This document shows, piece after piece, positions 10,974-24,050 of a DNA stretch of 64,000 nucleotides (the first letter of the stretch is position 1; each line of letters starts with the position of its first letter). Under the pieces are notes generated by a model. It was given only the letters and a program-made list of their open reading frames with translations. It was not told the origin of the DNA and ran no database searches. The translations under genes and the position numbers were made by a program. This stretch comes from Nepenthes gracilis. Lineage: Eukaryota; Streptophyta; Magnoliopsida; Caryophyllales; Nepenthaceae. The stretch is from contig BSYO01000019.1 of the NCBI GenBank assembly GCA_033239525.1, forward strand, positions 11,749,280-11,813,279, read 5' to 3'.

Positions 10974-11465
10974 ATTTGAATATATGAAATAGACTCTAAT
11001 AATTACTTTAAGATACTTCTATATCCTATGTCAGATGCATCTGTTTTTACTATTATAAATATATTTGATTATAATATATCTAGAGAGGGTAAAGTTTGAA
11101 CCATCACTTTTAGTTGTTTAATTATTTAACTTTGTTTTTTTGTCCAAAATGAGGGATTAGTTTGGAATTGTTGATACAATGGACCACATATTTGTATAAA
11201 CCTTGAAATTAAAATCAGCTAAATAGTTTAAATATTCTTAAAATCTTTATAATTAAATTTTATCTTTGATTCTATTATAAATATTCAACCAATTGAGTTG
11301 ATATAAATTTCAGCAGCTTGAAGTGGATCACTGTAGCGACCACCATTTTACTTGCTTAATTGTTTTTTGAAAAAACATTGTTTTAATATTATCAGAATAT
11401 AATTTTATTTTAGGTATTTATAAAAATACTTAATTATTTGTATATTTTACTTATATCGATATTAA
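10974..11465. other. AT-rich spacer without recognised features
   Basis: No ORF, LTR end or conserved block seen. It separates the Tat element from the next LTR. Confidence 0.5.
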
Positions 11466-13192
11466 TGCATCTCAAGAATCCAAATTATTGTACAAATAAG
11501 GAAACTAATTGTTTTGTTTGGATGTATGAATGACAGACGAGTCTGAATTTTGAAACTATGAATTAGAATGCTACATATCACAATAAAAATAAATTAGAGG
11601 TAAGAGGTATACGGGACTTACTCTATAGTGTATCCTTCGACGTTCAAATTAATAATATTTCTAATAGATCTGGAAAGATATTGAGAAAGAAAATACATAA
11701 AACAAAAGAAGATGAGAATGAGTGTATGTTTGTAGAGTTATGCTACTTTTGTGTAACTAACTGATTGAGTAACCTTTTTTTCCTTCTCTTTTTCTTTGGG
11801 AAGAGATTTTATTTATAATTAGAGGCACTGTTTGGCTAATGACACTTGAGACAGATGCGTGTGTATGATGCCACGTCGAATAAGTGGTGGGAGGCGTTAC
11901 TTACAATATGTAACAGTAATCCCTATTTAATTATAGGATCACTTAGCTACTAGATATAGAGTCGTTTCGATCACTCTTTTGTGCCGGTCCATTAAGCAAC
12001 TAATTATAACCTTTTAATATTTAACACTTTAAACTTTACCACTTGGTTCATGTGTTTGAATGTTTTGGCTCGATTGGTTTTGTGGCATCTTCTGTTGGGT
12101 CATTAGCGTTTGTACCTCATATCTAATTGAGTATTGGGTAGATCTGTTTTTTGTTGTACCCATCACAAGCTCCCTATATTGGGAGGTTTGAATTCAAACC
12201 TCTAACATGTCATTGATGGGATACCAACTGTAACTTCATTAATATGTACCCTTTTTCAGGTATTCTGTTATTTGGGGTCTTATTTGGTAAACTTTTATTA
12301 TTTACTATCAATTGTCGTGATTTAATATCTTTCTTAGTTGAATGCGCACTAAGCCCTCTTCTTGGCTATAAATTGAGGGGCCCTCTTTGTCTTACTTGGT
12401 GGTATGTCTGTTCTACATCATCATAGTGTCTTTATTATTACTTGTACTAGTTGCCAAAATCAATAGAAATTTCTCTCCAAATTTTGAAGCCAAAGTTCAT
12501 GGAAGCACTTGAAGGCTGTCTTGATTACCATTTTTTATATAGAAAACTATCTTAGTTTTTTTTCTTTTATGTCCGTCCCAAAGTTAGGTTATTATTATTG
12601 TAATAAAGTCCCCAACTTTATATTTACTCTTAAGGTAACCTGGGCAACTATCACATGTTTGGGTAGATGATTTTTGTTCTTTCCTTTCCTCCATGGTGCC
12701 TTTAAAATCCCTTGAGAGAGGGTTTTTTTATTAGGTTGTTGTCCTACATTGTCCCTATTTTTACTCGAGTCATACTTTTACTATTATAAGTTTGTACTTT
12801 GTGAAAGAATTCAACAATTAGAACTACCCAAATGATATTATTCTTTTTTTGCATAGCTTTAATATATTTATATTCTCTGAGTAGTTGATGTGTTTAGCGG
12901 CGGACATACATTTGAATGCCATTTTACGTTATTTAAATTAACATAATTCAGACCTCTAACAACTTGAATGTTTTCCAATCCGGTGTATAATAATTTACTT
13001 TGAACGAACACGTTATTTCCGCATTCGCAAATCTATCGAATCAACTTTAATTTGGCCAACTTGTCCCATCATTATTAATCAAGTGTTAGGGTAACTGTTA
13101 CTGATTTGATGCCTTGAGAAGCGTTGTGTCAGGTTATTATGACCAACAAATAAAGTGGATACGGTGCAGCACATATCTGCTTTAGGAGGCAT
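11466..13192 (-). repeat. LTR copy J1, same family as the LTR of Tat element 2
   Basis: Aligns by eye over most of its length with 35225-37094. Shared blocks include CTCAAGAATCCAAATT against CTCTAGATCCAAATT at the left, TTGGCTATAAATTGAGGGG at 12362, TTTGAATTCAAACC-like sequence, and a common CTTTTACTATTATAAG block. Orientation is minus: the rc carries TATA (AATTATAAATAAAATCTC) followed by a GAACGTCGAAGG motif like that of Tat LTRs. The right end meets another LTR at 13193, so it is a solo or truncated LTR. One TATA box also faces the + direction. Confidence 0.65.
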
Positions 13193-13473
13193 TGTAATAT
13201 CCCAAATTTTGTTTGAATTATTTTAATATTAATTGTGATTTTGGATAATTTGAGCGTAATAAAAATTTATCAAATGCTGTAAAAATTTAGAATAATATTT
13301 AGATCAGTTGGGCTGTCGTCCGATATGTATCCATACTATCGTCCAAGTATCGATTTGGATTTTGGAATAAAAGAAAAGTAAAATATAATAATAATAAATA
13401 ATAAATAATAATAGTATTATTTTAATATTAATTGTGATTTTAATAATAATAATATTTTAATATTATAATATCC
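13193..13473 (+). repeat. LTR fragment K3 (TGTAATATC family)
   Basis: Begins TGTAATATCCCAAATTTTG and runs to GGATTTTGGAATAAAAG and an AAT-rich tract. The same opening occurs at 13474, 30585 and 43556. Only the first 280 bp are visible before the next copy begins inside the AAT-rich tract. Confidence 0.7.
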
Positions 13474-13653
13474 TAAATTTTATTTGAATTATTTTAATAT
13501 TAATTATGATTTTGGATAATTTGAGCGTGACAAAAATTTATCAAATATTGTAAAAATTTAGAATGGTATTTAAATCAGTTGGGCTGTCATCCGATATGTG
13601 CCAATACTGTTGCCCAAGTATCGATTTAGATTTTGGAATAAAACAAAAGTAAA

Positions 13654-13742
<89 letters not shown>
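13474..13742 (+). repeat. 5' part of LTR K2 with (AAT)n tract
   Basis: Nearly repeats 13193-13400 (TATAATATCCTAAATTTT to GGATTTTGGAATAAAAC), then a pure (AAT) tract of about 90 bp at 13655-13745. I infer that the rest of this LTR resumes at 18882, also in an (AAT) tract, with LTR K1 inserted between. Confidence 0.6.
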
Positions 13743-13748
<6 letters not shown>

Positions 13749-16700
13749 TTTTATCCGATTTAATTAGAATTATTTATTATTTTTAGGTAATATGGATGTG
13801 ATAAAAATTAATTAATTATTATAAAATTTTGAGGAATGATCGAAATTATAGAGTAGCATCTGGAGCGTACCCGTGTTGTTATCTGAGTATCAACTTAGAT
13901 TTTGGAATAAAAAATATAAAAATAGAATATATATATATATATATAAGTAAAAAAAAAAGAAAAGAAGAAAATAAAACGGGTATTAGGAGGGTTTCGGGGA
14001 GAGAGAAAGAAAAGAGAGGAGAAGAGAGGAGAGAAAGGGTGACGGAATAGGTTATATCATTTAAGATCCTCCGTTAATAGACATACTTTTTCTAAAAAAT
14101 TGAGCAGAGTTTTATCTGAATATGGGCCAAAGCCATGCATATAACCTGTATAAATGAACTTGCACAAAACATATAAACAATTAAACTTTAATTTTTAACC
14201 ACAACACACACAAAAGATCCACAAATGTTATATCAATTATGATTCCAACACAGTATCTCTACTACTATATTAGATCTAAGAGAAATATCTTCTAGGCCTA
14301 TTCAAATCCAAAATCAAGTTATAGCGGAATAAAACTAATCCATAAAATCATCTGCGGAAGCTAAACATACATTCATCATAATACAAATATACTACATCAT
14401 TATCGTTTACAACAATAACTAATTAAATTATTTACATTTCAATTTTATCATTCATGCTCTAGTCTTAAGTCCGCAAAGTCCAATTGATTTCCTTAAGTGA
14501 GTCCTTCGCCTTACTCTAACTAATCGAGTGTTAATTCGTAACTCTCATTTGGAAGGAAGAAGAGGCAAAAGTGAGCTAACAATTTAACAAGTACATCATA
14601 AATAAAAGCAATAAATAATAATGACGAAATTAAGCAGAAGAAAGATATATGGACGTGAAAGTGATCATATCCAGTATCATGATTAAACATACTTGGGATA
14701 CAATTTATTTTTTTTAAATATAATTTATATATGATTATTTATCTTTACGGATCGGAGTTAATAAGTTTTACTAACAAAGGTGCAAGAGGATGAGAAAAGA
14801 ATCATGATAACCTCATGGTCTAAGGCCAAAATTCATGTCTGCTACCCTATGGTAGCCTTAATTACATTCATATCACATATATAATACCACACATGTCCCC
14901 ATATTTCCCAGGGCCTAGAGACAATATTCGTTCTTTCACAGTAATATTCTAAGGATTTTCATGAGTATCACCGGCAATAATACACGACTAGGTTAGGTCA
15001 TTAAGTCTCCACTGTCATATTAATAGCATGTCAAAGGATATTACCTATCCAAATATGAATATGTGGTCATAATTTTATTATTATTTATTCTTTTGAGGAA
15101 GAATCCACAAAACTTATTTTATAAATATAACTCATTTCTTAAATATCTCCACCTTAGAGATCAAATTCATTAAAATTCCAAATGTGAAACTTCCATCCAA
15201 TGATTTATATGCTTATTATCTTGCTTGCTGATTTAAGTCTTTTAACGACTTAACTTACATACGAATATCGAAGGTATAGAGAAGAGTATGAGTTCTTACC
15301 ATTGAAAAATGAATTGACTTTGAGAGCTTTCGGACGGACACAGATTTCTTTCACAACACATATATCAAAACTTTCAAATTATTTGATTAGACTTTAACAA
15401 ATATATATATCATTTGGTTAGCAATTAAATATGAAAAATTATACAAAATATTGTCCAAAATTCTCACTGAACACTACCCGTGAACAGTGCACATGAACGG
15501 TACACGGACTTCACATATCGATTAATTATCAAAAGTTTAAACATCCAACAGGAAAATTATCGAACCCAAGGAATAGATAACTATAATCCCAAGTCATTTT
15601 ATACATTAAACTCCAAATTGAAGTTTAAACGGTGTCCGAGCGCGGGTTAGGGGCTTCGTGAACGAAAATTCATACAAAACTACAAATTCAAATACCCAAT
15701 CAACAAATTATCTTACCCAAGCTAGGAATAATCATATTCTAGTCCCAAATTAAGCAAAACCTCAAAATTTTGTGGGTTTCATGTCCGGGGAGTGGGGATT
15801 AGGGTTTACGCTGTTTGAAACCTTATCTAAACTACGAATTTTGACTCTAAATTAACATATATGTATACTTAGGTCTCGAGAATCAAAATATATAAATCTA
15901 GCCGGGTATCTGAATGAAGAAACCCAAAGAAAACAAGACAATAGTCCACAAAAACAAAAGAGGAGAGTATGAGTGTATCTATCTCGTCCCGATCTATCAC
16001 ATTTTTAACTAGCTCTCAGATGGATTCGAACTCGTGGGCCTCCATCTCCTCCTTCTCTCTCAAGCTCCTCATCCCTCTTTCTCTGTAAAAACCTAAAAAT
16101 GGTTGAAGAACAATGTGGGAGAAACCATCGTGCAAATAAATACCCCGACTAGCGTTCAAGTGCCAATCGGATGATCATCGGACAGAGCATTCTATTTTTT
16201 GCGCTTAGGTGGCACTCGAGCGCTAATAGGGCGCGGGTTAGGCTCGCATCGAGCCTACAGCAAGTCTACTTCGCGTTTTTGTCATCTGAGACCCATTTTG
16301 ACCGTTCCAATCCAATTATTCGCATTATTGGACCCTAATTTTGATTATATAATCTTAGTAAGCCATGATTATCATAATTTAAAGCCTGAAATCTTATTTA
16401 TAAATTAACATTTCTTGGTTTACAACTTCAATTCCTGATATACCAATTCCAAATCTTTGTACTTTTCAATTTGATTCTTCCCATACCCATTGACCTTAAT
16501 TCACCTATTTTAATTTAATTTTCTCCCAATTATCACATTTTAAAAATCCAAAATCTCACCACCCATATTAACCATATCTTGAAAACCGATATTTTACAGG
16601 GTCCAACTTTCTCTTTCTATTTCTGAACTCAAACCGAATCCTTAATCATTGTTGATTTAATTACACCATAATTATCGTGTTCCAGAACTTGGGTCATCAC

Positions 16701-18880
16701 AAAAAGTCCCAATGCCATGAATGGAAGCCGTCGAAACCCTCTTCGTGATGGTACCCTCTATTTTGTGCATCGGTGTGAGTAGAGAGAGTAATCGCGAACC
16801 AAAGCAAAAACGACCGTCGTCCATTGGCCGTCGTTACCAGTGAAGATGGGTGAAAGTGAGACAAATAAATCCATCCATTCTCTTTGTGGATGTTAATTTT
16901 TGGGTTACATGTACTAATTTTGAGAGGAATAAGGGGAATCGAGAGAAATGGGGGAAAGAGGTGCATGGAGAGAGGAAGTCGTCACCAGTTACCTGTGCCG
17001 CCATGTGCCACCGTGTCACCGTTGCCGTGGTCGTCATCATCGATAGTGTTGGAGCCACCGTAAATGAAGGAGAGAGAGGTAGAACGGGCAGCAGCAGTAG
17101 CCGGGTAGAGGAGGGAGATAGGGGCAAAGCTGCAGGTGATGTGTCGGTAGAAAGAGAAGTGCCTAATTTAGATATTTTGGGATATTCTTTTTTCAGATCT
17201 GTGAAGTATAAAATTGAGATAAGTATCCTCTAACCCTATCTTTGGTCCGATTTCATGTTTGATATTATTTGACTACTATTTAGAGATTTTACTAATATGC
17301 ATATTATTTTTATACACCTCATCTATTTATTTTGTACATACACATATGTTCTATCGGTTCTTCGGTGATTTTACATTGGTATTTGAGAGTTGAGGGTTAA
17401 ATGTATCATGAATTATATGTTATTTTTTAGTATTTGATTTTTATTTTATATCGGCAAATATACCCAAAATTTCTGCATAATTGGAATTTGAGAATTATAA
17501 TTTATGGTCTATTTATATTAAAGCGATGATTATCTGTAGATTTTCTTTTTATGAAAAAGTATATGTTCAGGCCTAAGATATAAGTCCATATGAATATTGT
17601 ACAAACTTAAAGGAATATGAAATATATATTTACATTCTCAAGAATATTAAATTATGAATCTGTATCAAGAAATTAGAATTTTTCAATCTGTTATCTGTTT
17701 TGATATTTTCTCCTGGAGTGAAAAAATTAAGAAAAAACGACTATGAATATTTGTGTAGAATTTCAATATGAAATATGAAAATAAATTAAGAAATTGGATT
17801 AAGAATTTTTATTTTAAATGATAGCATTTCATGGTATGCCTTAGGATACTATAGTGTAGATGATTGTCTGAATATATATCGTGATACAATTTAAGTTTTA
17901 TTTACCGGGAGATAATAGATAACACTATCCTATTATCAGAATGTAAATAAGGAGGTTATGGCATTTGATTGTGTGGACTAAATATAATTCAGATATCGAT
18001 CAAACGCTCGATTAGCAAGTAAGGTCTCGTAGCCCTGGTTTCTCAATAATGAAAGAATTTCTGCATATTTTAGAACCTAAAGAAATTAAATATAAAATAA
18101 AATAAAATTAAATGTGTTTTGAATATACTATTTGATCATGTTTTATATTATATATGCATTATGATCATATTCCGTTCCTTTAATTTATTTTAAAATATAC
18201 TGTATTTATTCATTTTTTTATATTTATACTTTGTTGAGTATTTGGTATACTTCTTTACTATTTTTACTAACCTTTAAATAAGTAGGAGATACAAGAGTTC
18301 TTGCCCAATGAGTTAGATCAAAGATTCGGAAGAGTTTAGGCTTATTGGTCCCGATGTTTAGGTATTATTGTATTTTGGACAGGTTTAGATCATTTTGCTT
18401 ATTGTAGATTAGTTAGTTTGATTTTTGGACATAGTTTTTGTTATATTATGGATTTTTAGACGATATTATTAACTTGTGTAGTATTTTGTGATATCCGAAA
18501 CTGCCGATGTTATGTTTGACCATGGAAAAAATTATTATTTTGCACTGGATTATTTGTGAAAGTGAAATAGAATATTTTACATTGTGTAGGTTCAAGAAAG
18601 TTTGTTAGGGATGTGTTTTTGCTGCCACGAAATTATTGGATATGCATGTATATGTTGGATTGATATTTTTACAGACATCTTTCCTTACTAAAGATTCGAC
18701 GTCGTATTTTTAGGTCTGTATCGGAGCCACCGATGTGGTATGATTTTAATCTTGTATGTATTTGTTGTTGAGGTATATATGTTGTACAAGGGTATTGTAT
18801 AAGTTTGTATTAGTCTGATGGTCATTTTACAATTGGAATCTTGTCAGTTTTTGGTTATGATTTTTTTTTAGGATCGTCAC

Positions 18881-18881
<1 letters not shown>
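13743..18881 (+). repeat. LTR K1, nested in K2 and itself interrupted
   Basis: Starts with an AAATTTTATCCGATTTAAT block equivalent to the family opening. It then has (AT)n, a purine tract and, after the antisense insertion at 14040-16702, a middle part at 16703-17230 that matches 19030-19510. The 3' part (17840-18881) matches 29840-30580 plus 33106-33260. It ends GGATCGTCACA inside an AAT tract. A Del/Tekay-like affiliation is inferred from the gag following a related LTR at 33517. Confidence 0.55.
14040..16702 (-). repeat. Antisense LTR inserted in LTR K1
   Basis: Read on the minus strand it begins TGTGATGACCCAAGTTCTGG at 16702. It contains a GCGCTCGAGTGCCACC-type block and GAGAGAGAAGGAGGAG at the same relative places as LTR G (28680-28950), and a TTAGCTCACTTTTGCC block shared with other LTRs. 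Left of it the K1 sequence stops, and right of it K1 resumes. The left boundary is approximate; a 5-bp duplication is not clear (AAGGG against AAAAG). Confidence 0.5.
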
Positions 18882-18930
<49 letters not shown>

Positions 18931-21082
18931 GGGAAAAGGGATCGGGGGGAGAGAGAAGAAGCAGGGAAGAAGAAGGGAGAAAAGAGGAGAGGAAGGGAAC
19001 TTGTGCGGCTGCCATTGTTGCCATCGTCGAAGGTGCCGACGTCGGTCATGGAAGCCCGCGAAGCCCTCTTCGTGATTTTGTGTATCAGTGTGAGTAGAAA
19101 GAGGAATCTTGAATTGAAGCTAAATACGCTGCTGTCTGTTTGCCACCATTGCCAAAGAAAATCGGTGAAATTGAGACAAGTAAATCATTCTATTCTTTTT
19201 GTTGATATTGATTTTGGGATTGTATGTACCAATTTTGGAAGTAATCGGTTGAATTGAAAGAAGATGGGTAAAAGAGGCATCGTGGAGAGAGGAAACCACC
19301 GCACTGCATGCGTCATTGTTGGTCATCGTCTTCGTGCCATCACTGTCGCCGGGTGCTGCCTCCGCTGCCGTTGTCGCCATCATTCGTGCTGGAGCCGCCG
19401 TCGATAAGGAGGACGTGAAGAGGGAGAGAGAGGCAGAACGTGAAGGAGGAGGAGAAAGGGATGAGAGAGAGGAGGCACGTTAGCAGAGAGAGGGCCCGAT
19501 TTGGGTATCTCGGAATATCTTTTTGGCAAATTTATTTAGAATAAAGTTGAGGTAAATATCCTCTAACCCTATCCTTGGTCTAATTTTGTGTTTGATAATA
19601 GTTTGGTACTATTTGGGAACTTTCTTTTACATGCATGTTATTTTTATATAACCTGTCTATTTATTATGTATATGCATGTAAGTTTTACTGGTCATTCAGT
19701 GATTTTACACTGGTATTCGTGATTTGAAAGATTTTTAGACACCCAAATAGTATTTATATATATTTGTGTATCAATATATTGTGGAATCATAAATCAGGCT
19801 GTACATTGGTCCAAATGCATATTGCTGGGAAACGAGGTCACTACTTTGTAGGACCATGATAGTTTGAGACCCTAGTGGTCGATTTATGATTTGAGGTATT
19901 GGCTATTTGTGGTGCCTCTCCTGCAGGGAGACTTTCGTCTCGATGAGGACATAAGTTATATGTGATCTTCCTTTTGCTAGCAGGAAGATGAGCTTTGTCA
20001 TAGTCGACCTACCCCATACGTTTTAATGAGAACTATCATAAGAAATTGACGAAAAACTAATATATTCGAATATCTTATTATATATAACAAAAATTTGAGG
20101 TGCAGTCGATATAGCCATGGTTCTGGATGAGGGTAAGTCTTCTTCAAGTTGGTATTATTAATCTTTGTTTTTTTAATTTTGTGCATGCTTTGTGTTTCTA
20201 CGCATGTTTACGTGGACTATAATTTGAAATACGTGGTTTGGCCCATAGATGAGCGATAAGAATATCTTGTACGCATTAATGTGTTAAACCCTGGAATATG
20301 TTTCATATTTATATGTTTTGGTTCCGATATTTTCTTAATTTTAGCATATGGGATATTAGATTTAGATCCGAATGATGATATACGTCTTACATGGATGTGG
20401 TGACCGTTGCAACTATGTGATATGATCTCGAAGTATATGATATGATATCGTATATGAGATTTGATCGGATCGTTAATTGTTATGATTATATCCCAAAAGA
20501 ACTATTTGATATGTACGTTGATTTAGTACGAGATATCTCCTCGATTTTTAGAAATTTTACGGATATTGTGTTTTATTTTACGTGGTTACTATGTGATATC
20601 CCTTCCTTTGATTTATATGTACGATTTTATATGATGATAGTACTTGTTGAGCTATTGACTCATGTTTGTATATTTTATCAATTTAGATTAGTGGTATTGA
20701 TACGCTTGTAGGAGTTTGGACGTGATTTGATGCAGCATATCTTCATTGGTGAGTGGAGATATTTATGTTAGGTATGTTTCTGACCTCGATAATGAGTTAC
20801 GGTTATTATTCATGATCGGATGATAGCTCGATCCTTGTAATGAAAAATATTAAAGTTGTTGTATATTTAGATACCTCCTTTATGACATTTGGATAGCTAG
20901 TTATATATTATATTTATCTAAATTTATATCCGATAAGGTCTTGTATAGATTTTATTATATTCGGTTTTGTATGTGTATGGATTGTTAACCCATGGTCGGT
21001 TTGTCATTATTGATGTAATAATTTTATATTATTGAAAATTAATATTATTATTGACCTACATTTGAGACCCTGAGTCATGACA
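18882..21082 (+). repeat. 3' part of LTR K2
   Basis: (AAT)n at 18882-18930, then a block matching 16703-17230 (shared GTGTGAGTAGA, AGACAAATAAAT-like and GAGAGAGAGG stretches) and a part matching 31400-33100. Ends GAGTCATGACA at 21082, as expected for this family (GTRACA ends at 33100 and 45389). GAAATTGTATCAGAG follows, which only weakly resembles a primer-binding site. Confidence 0.55.
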
Positions 21083-21655
21083 GAAATTGTATCAGAGAAA
21101 GACAAGATATATATAATATTTACTTCTCAATATATTTTTCGATACTCAAATTAATAATTTTTCTACTAGATTTGAAAAGATATTGAGAAACAAAATGTAG
21201 AGAATGGGGATGAGTATATGTTTTGAGAGTTATACTTTTTTTGTATATTCGACTGACTAAGTAACTTTTTTTCTCTATTTTTTCTTTGGGGAGAAATTTT
21301 ATTTATAACCAGGGGTACTGTTTTACTAATTAATATTTGATATTAATGCATATGTATGATATCGTTTCGAGTCAGTGGTGGGAGGTATTACTTGTACTGT
21401 ATAATGTCTATCCCTATTCAATAATAGGATCATTTGGCTGCCAGATATAGAGTTATTTCTGCCACTTTTCTACATCGATTTATTGAGCGACTCATTATGA
21501 CCTTCTAATATCTGATTGTTTAGATTTTATCCTTTGATTCATGTGTTCAAATATTACAGACCGATTGACTTTGTGCTATTTTCTGTTAAGTCATTGGCGT
21601 TTAGGTTTTTATCCCAGTATTGGGTTTGGCCTGTTTCTGGTTATACCAATCATAT
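21083..21655 (-). repeat. Truncated LTR copy J2 of the Tat element 2 family
   Basis: Matches 11600-12175 (GGAAAGATATTGAGAAA-type block, ATTTTATTTATAA, GTGGTGGGAGG and TAATAGGATCA blocks). Both ends are missing relative to J1. It abuts the end of LTR K2. Confidence 0.6.
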
Positions 21656-22039
21656 ATATATAATAATAAAGTTTGGTTGAATAGATAGTTATAAATTTAA
21701 TTTTTAAATTTTTTATTTTCATAATTATTTTTCAATGTATTATATAAAACAAATTTATATTTAATTTATGTTCTAAATTATGATGGTTGAAAAAGTAATT
21801 TGAAAATTATTGTAAAGTATAAATTTATAAATTATAATTTTTATCATAATTAATTAATTTAAGATAATAAAATTTTTTAAATTAAATAAAAATTTAGGTC
21901 AAAATTAATTTTTCGATCAGATCACATTAGGTTGAGTGACGCTCGGCTAACGTCTGACGTACACATATACATGTTTTAGAAAAAAAAAAGGTCATGCCTA
22001 AAGGATGTTTGACCAATGTTCGCGTGTATTATAGGCAAA
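21656..22039. other. AT-rich spacer
   Basis: Very AT-rich, no recognised block. The last five bases before 22040 (GCAAA) form the left target duplication of the next element. Confidence 0.5.
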
Positions 22040-23149
22040 TGTTGGAATATACTCACTTCCTTGTGGGTGATTTCAACAAACTAGTTTGTCATCGGGGTGT
22101 ATTATGTTGACCGGCTGGAAAGTAAAAACGGTCATTGAGTTTAACAGGCGGACAACCAGTAGAATCCGGTCAACGGGAGGTTGACCGTCTGAGGGCTATA
22201 GGAGTGCTGCTGGATGGCAGACGAGTAGCAAGAAGACGGTCAACGGGAATGTTGACCGGATGGCTATGGAGAATGGTCAAGTTCTCCGGTAGTAGCTGAA
22301 GACGGTCAACAAGAAATGTTGACCAGATAGCAGCTGAAGACGGTCAATAAGAAAGATTGACTAGATAGCAGTAGGAGACGGTCAACGAGAAGTTGACCGG
22401 CTGAGCAACTGGGCCTTGGAGACCGTGAAAAGTAGCAGCTGGTAGAGGACAGATGTCTTTCCAGGATTGGTCGACAAGTGGGCAGTTGGGCTGCAGAGCA
22501 CGCGTCTATACAGTGTAGAGCAGGAGCCTTCTATAAGGCATGGGCCTGCAGGAAGCTCGAGAACTGGTGAAGACGTGGCACCCATTATTTGCAAGTGGTG
22601 ACCAATTGGGCAGATGGGATTAGGTAGAGTCAAAACGTCTATATAAGAGCACCAGGAGCTTCCGGAGGAGACGGCCTTGAGCTGGTCTAGAGCGGTGCCC
22701 AGAGTGGTGACCAGGCTGGCGTGGGCGACAACACCAGGGGCGATGTGCACCGGCCGCCGTATGTGGGGGTGAAACGACGGGCTGTCGTTTCACCAATACT
22801 TGTAAAATGTTGAGAGGAGTGCACCATCAGTGAAAGAGAGAAGGAAGAAAAACAGAGAGTAAAAGAGAGGAGTGTTTTCCTGTTTACTCTGGAGAGGTTT
22901 TTCTTTGTTATTCTCGGGTGTGTAATGAAAATTGCATCTCGGGGTTTTGTAACCCATTTTATATAGTGGATTTATTGGTGGACTATGTGTCCCGTGGTTT
23001 TTCCTCTCCGGTTGGAAATGGGTTTCCATGTAAAAAATACTGTGCATCAATTGTTCCTTATTCCTACTAAATGGTGGCTGTCGATGATGGGGGATTCGGG
23101 TTTTTCGTTGCTGTCGGATCTAGTGGATTTGGGTCTTTCGACCCCAATA
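22040..23149 (+). repeat. 5' LTR of the LARD-like element
   Basis: TATA box TATATAAG at 22640-22647. Upstream, 22110-22400 holds repeated pairs GGTCAAC-N-GTTGACC, for example 22168-22186. Aligns closely by eye with 24051-25166. The end region reads GGGTCTTTCGACCCC, a small inverted repeat shared by both LTRs. Confidence 0.9.
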
Positions 23150-23151
23150 AG

Positions 23152-23162
23152 TGGTATCAGAG
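23152..23162 (+). other. Primer-binding site (initiator tRNA-Met type)
   Basis: TGGTATCAGAG, 2 bp after the LTR end, complementary to the 3' end of plant initiator methionine tRNA. Confidence 0.85.
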
Positions 23163-23449
23163 AGAGGTTGATCGACTAAGGCCCGAAAAGGGCTGCTTGC
23201 GGAGGGTGCTTACAGGAGAGGGCTGCCTGCGGAGGTGCTGACCTACTGTCGGAGTAGAGTGAAGCATCGCAAGGGGAAGCCACCGGGTGTAGTGCCGCAG
23301 AAGTGGAGCCACCGAGGTCTGTGGCGATCGAAGTGGTATCCGAGGATGTGGCCCAAAGTCTGAAGAGCAAGGGCGGAATAAGTTACGTTCTCGATACCAG
23401 TGCATCTGGCGTCATCGTGGAGGAGTTTGCCATTTAGTGTGGAGCTGGA

Positions 23450-23850
23450 TTGAACGGTAAAAAGCACAGCGGATTCAGCAGGGCCAAGGACGGAGCTGTG
23501 TAGGGCCAAAGGCGGAGCCAACAGGGCCAACGGTGGAGGGCCAAGGGCGGAGTGAGCATGACCAACGACGGAACCGGTAGGGTCAACGGCGGAGCTGAGG
23601 TGAGGCCAAGGGCGGAGCCAGCATGGCCAACGGCAGAGCGCCACGGGCGGAGTTGAGTAGGGCCAACGGCGGAGTTAGCATGGCTAAGGATGGAGCTGTG
23701 CAAAGGCAAAGGCAGAACTGTGTAGGGCCAAAGATGGACCCAATAGGGCCAACGGCGGAGGGCCAAGGGCGAAGCTTAGCAGGACCAACGGCGGAACCAG
23801 CAGGGCCAACGGCAGAGCCAGCAGGGTCAACGGCGGAGCTAAGGTGGCGA
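23450..23850 (+). repeat. GC-rich minisatellite inside the LARD-like element
   Basis: Around 18 irregular units of 18-24 bp with the core GGGCCAACGGCGGAGC and variable linkers. It occupies almost half of the internal region and creates long open frames on the minus strand that are compositional artefacts. Confidence 0.8.
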
Positions 23851-24036
23851 AAGCAAGGCGGAATGATTCGACCGCGGGGAAGAAACTGAAGGGGAGTTGG
23901 AGTACTCCAAGTTCAGTAGGGCAGAAGAAGGTATCATTCTGCAGAGGCCAACACCGGATTCCTAGTTGAGGGGAAGCTGCCGGAAGGCAGGCGATGACAG
24001 GTTATTGGGTAGAGGCGAAGGTATCCCCCACAAGGT

Positions 24037-24050
24037 TGTGAGGAAAAGTT
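24037..24050 (+). other. Polypurine tract of the LARD-like element
   Basis: GTGAGGAAAAGTT lies directly before the 3' LTR start TGTTGGAATA at 24051. Confidence 0.65.

Noticed and set aside
13598..13786. Poly-Asn frame
   Set aside because: Translation of the (AAT)n microsatellite inside an LTR.
18827..19049. Poly-Ile / poly-Tyr antisense frames
   Set aside because: Translation of the (AAT)n tract; no gene evidence.
21083..21100. Primer-binding site after LTR K2 (ATTGTATCAGAG)
   Set aside because: Partial match only, and the sequence also aligns with the J-family LTR that follows, so it is probably chance.
23243..23889. Several overlapping frames with Trp/Pro/Leu-rich repeats
   Set aside because: Produced by the GC-rich minisatellite of the non-autonomous element.
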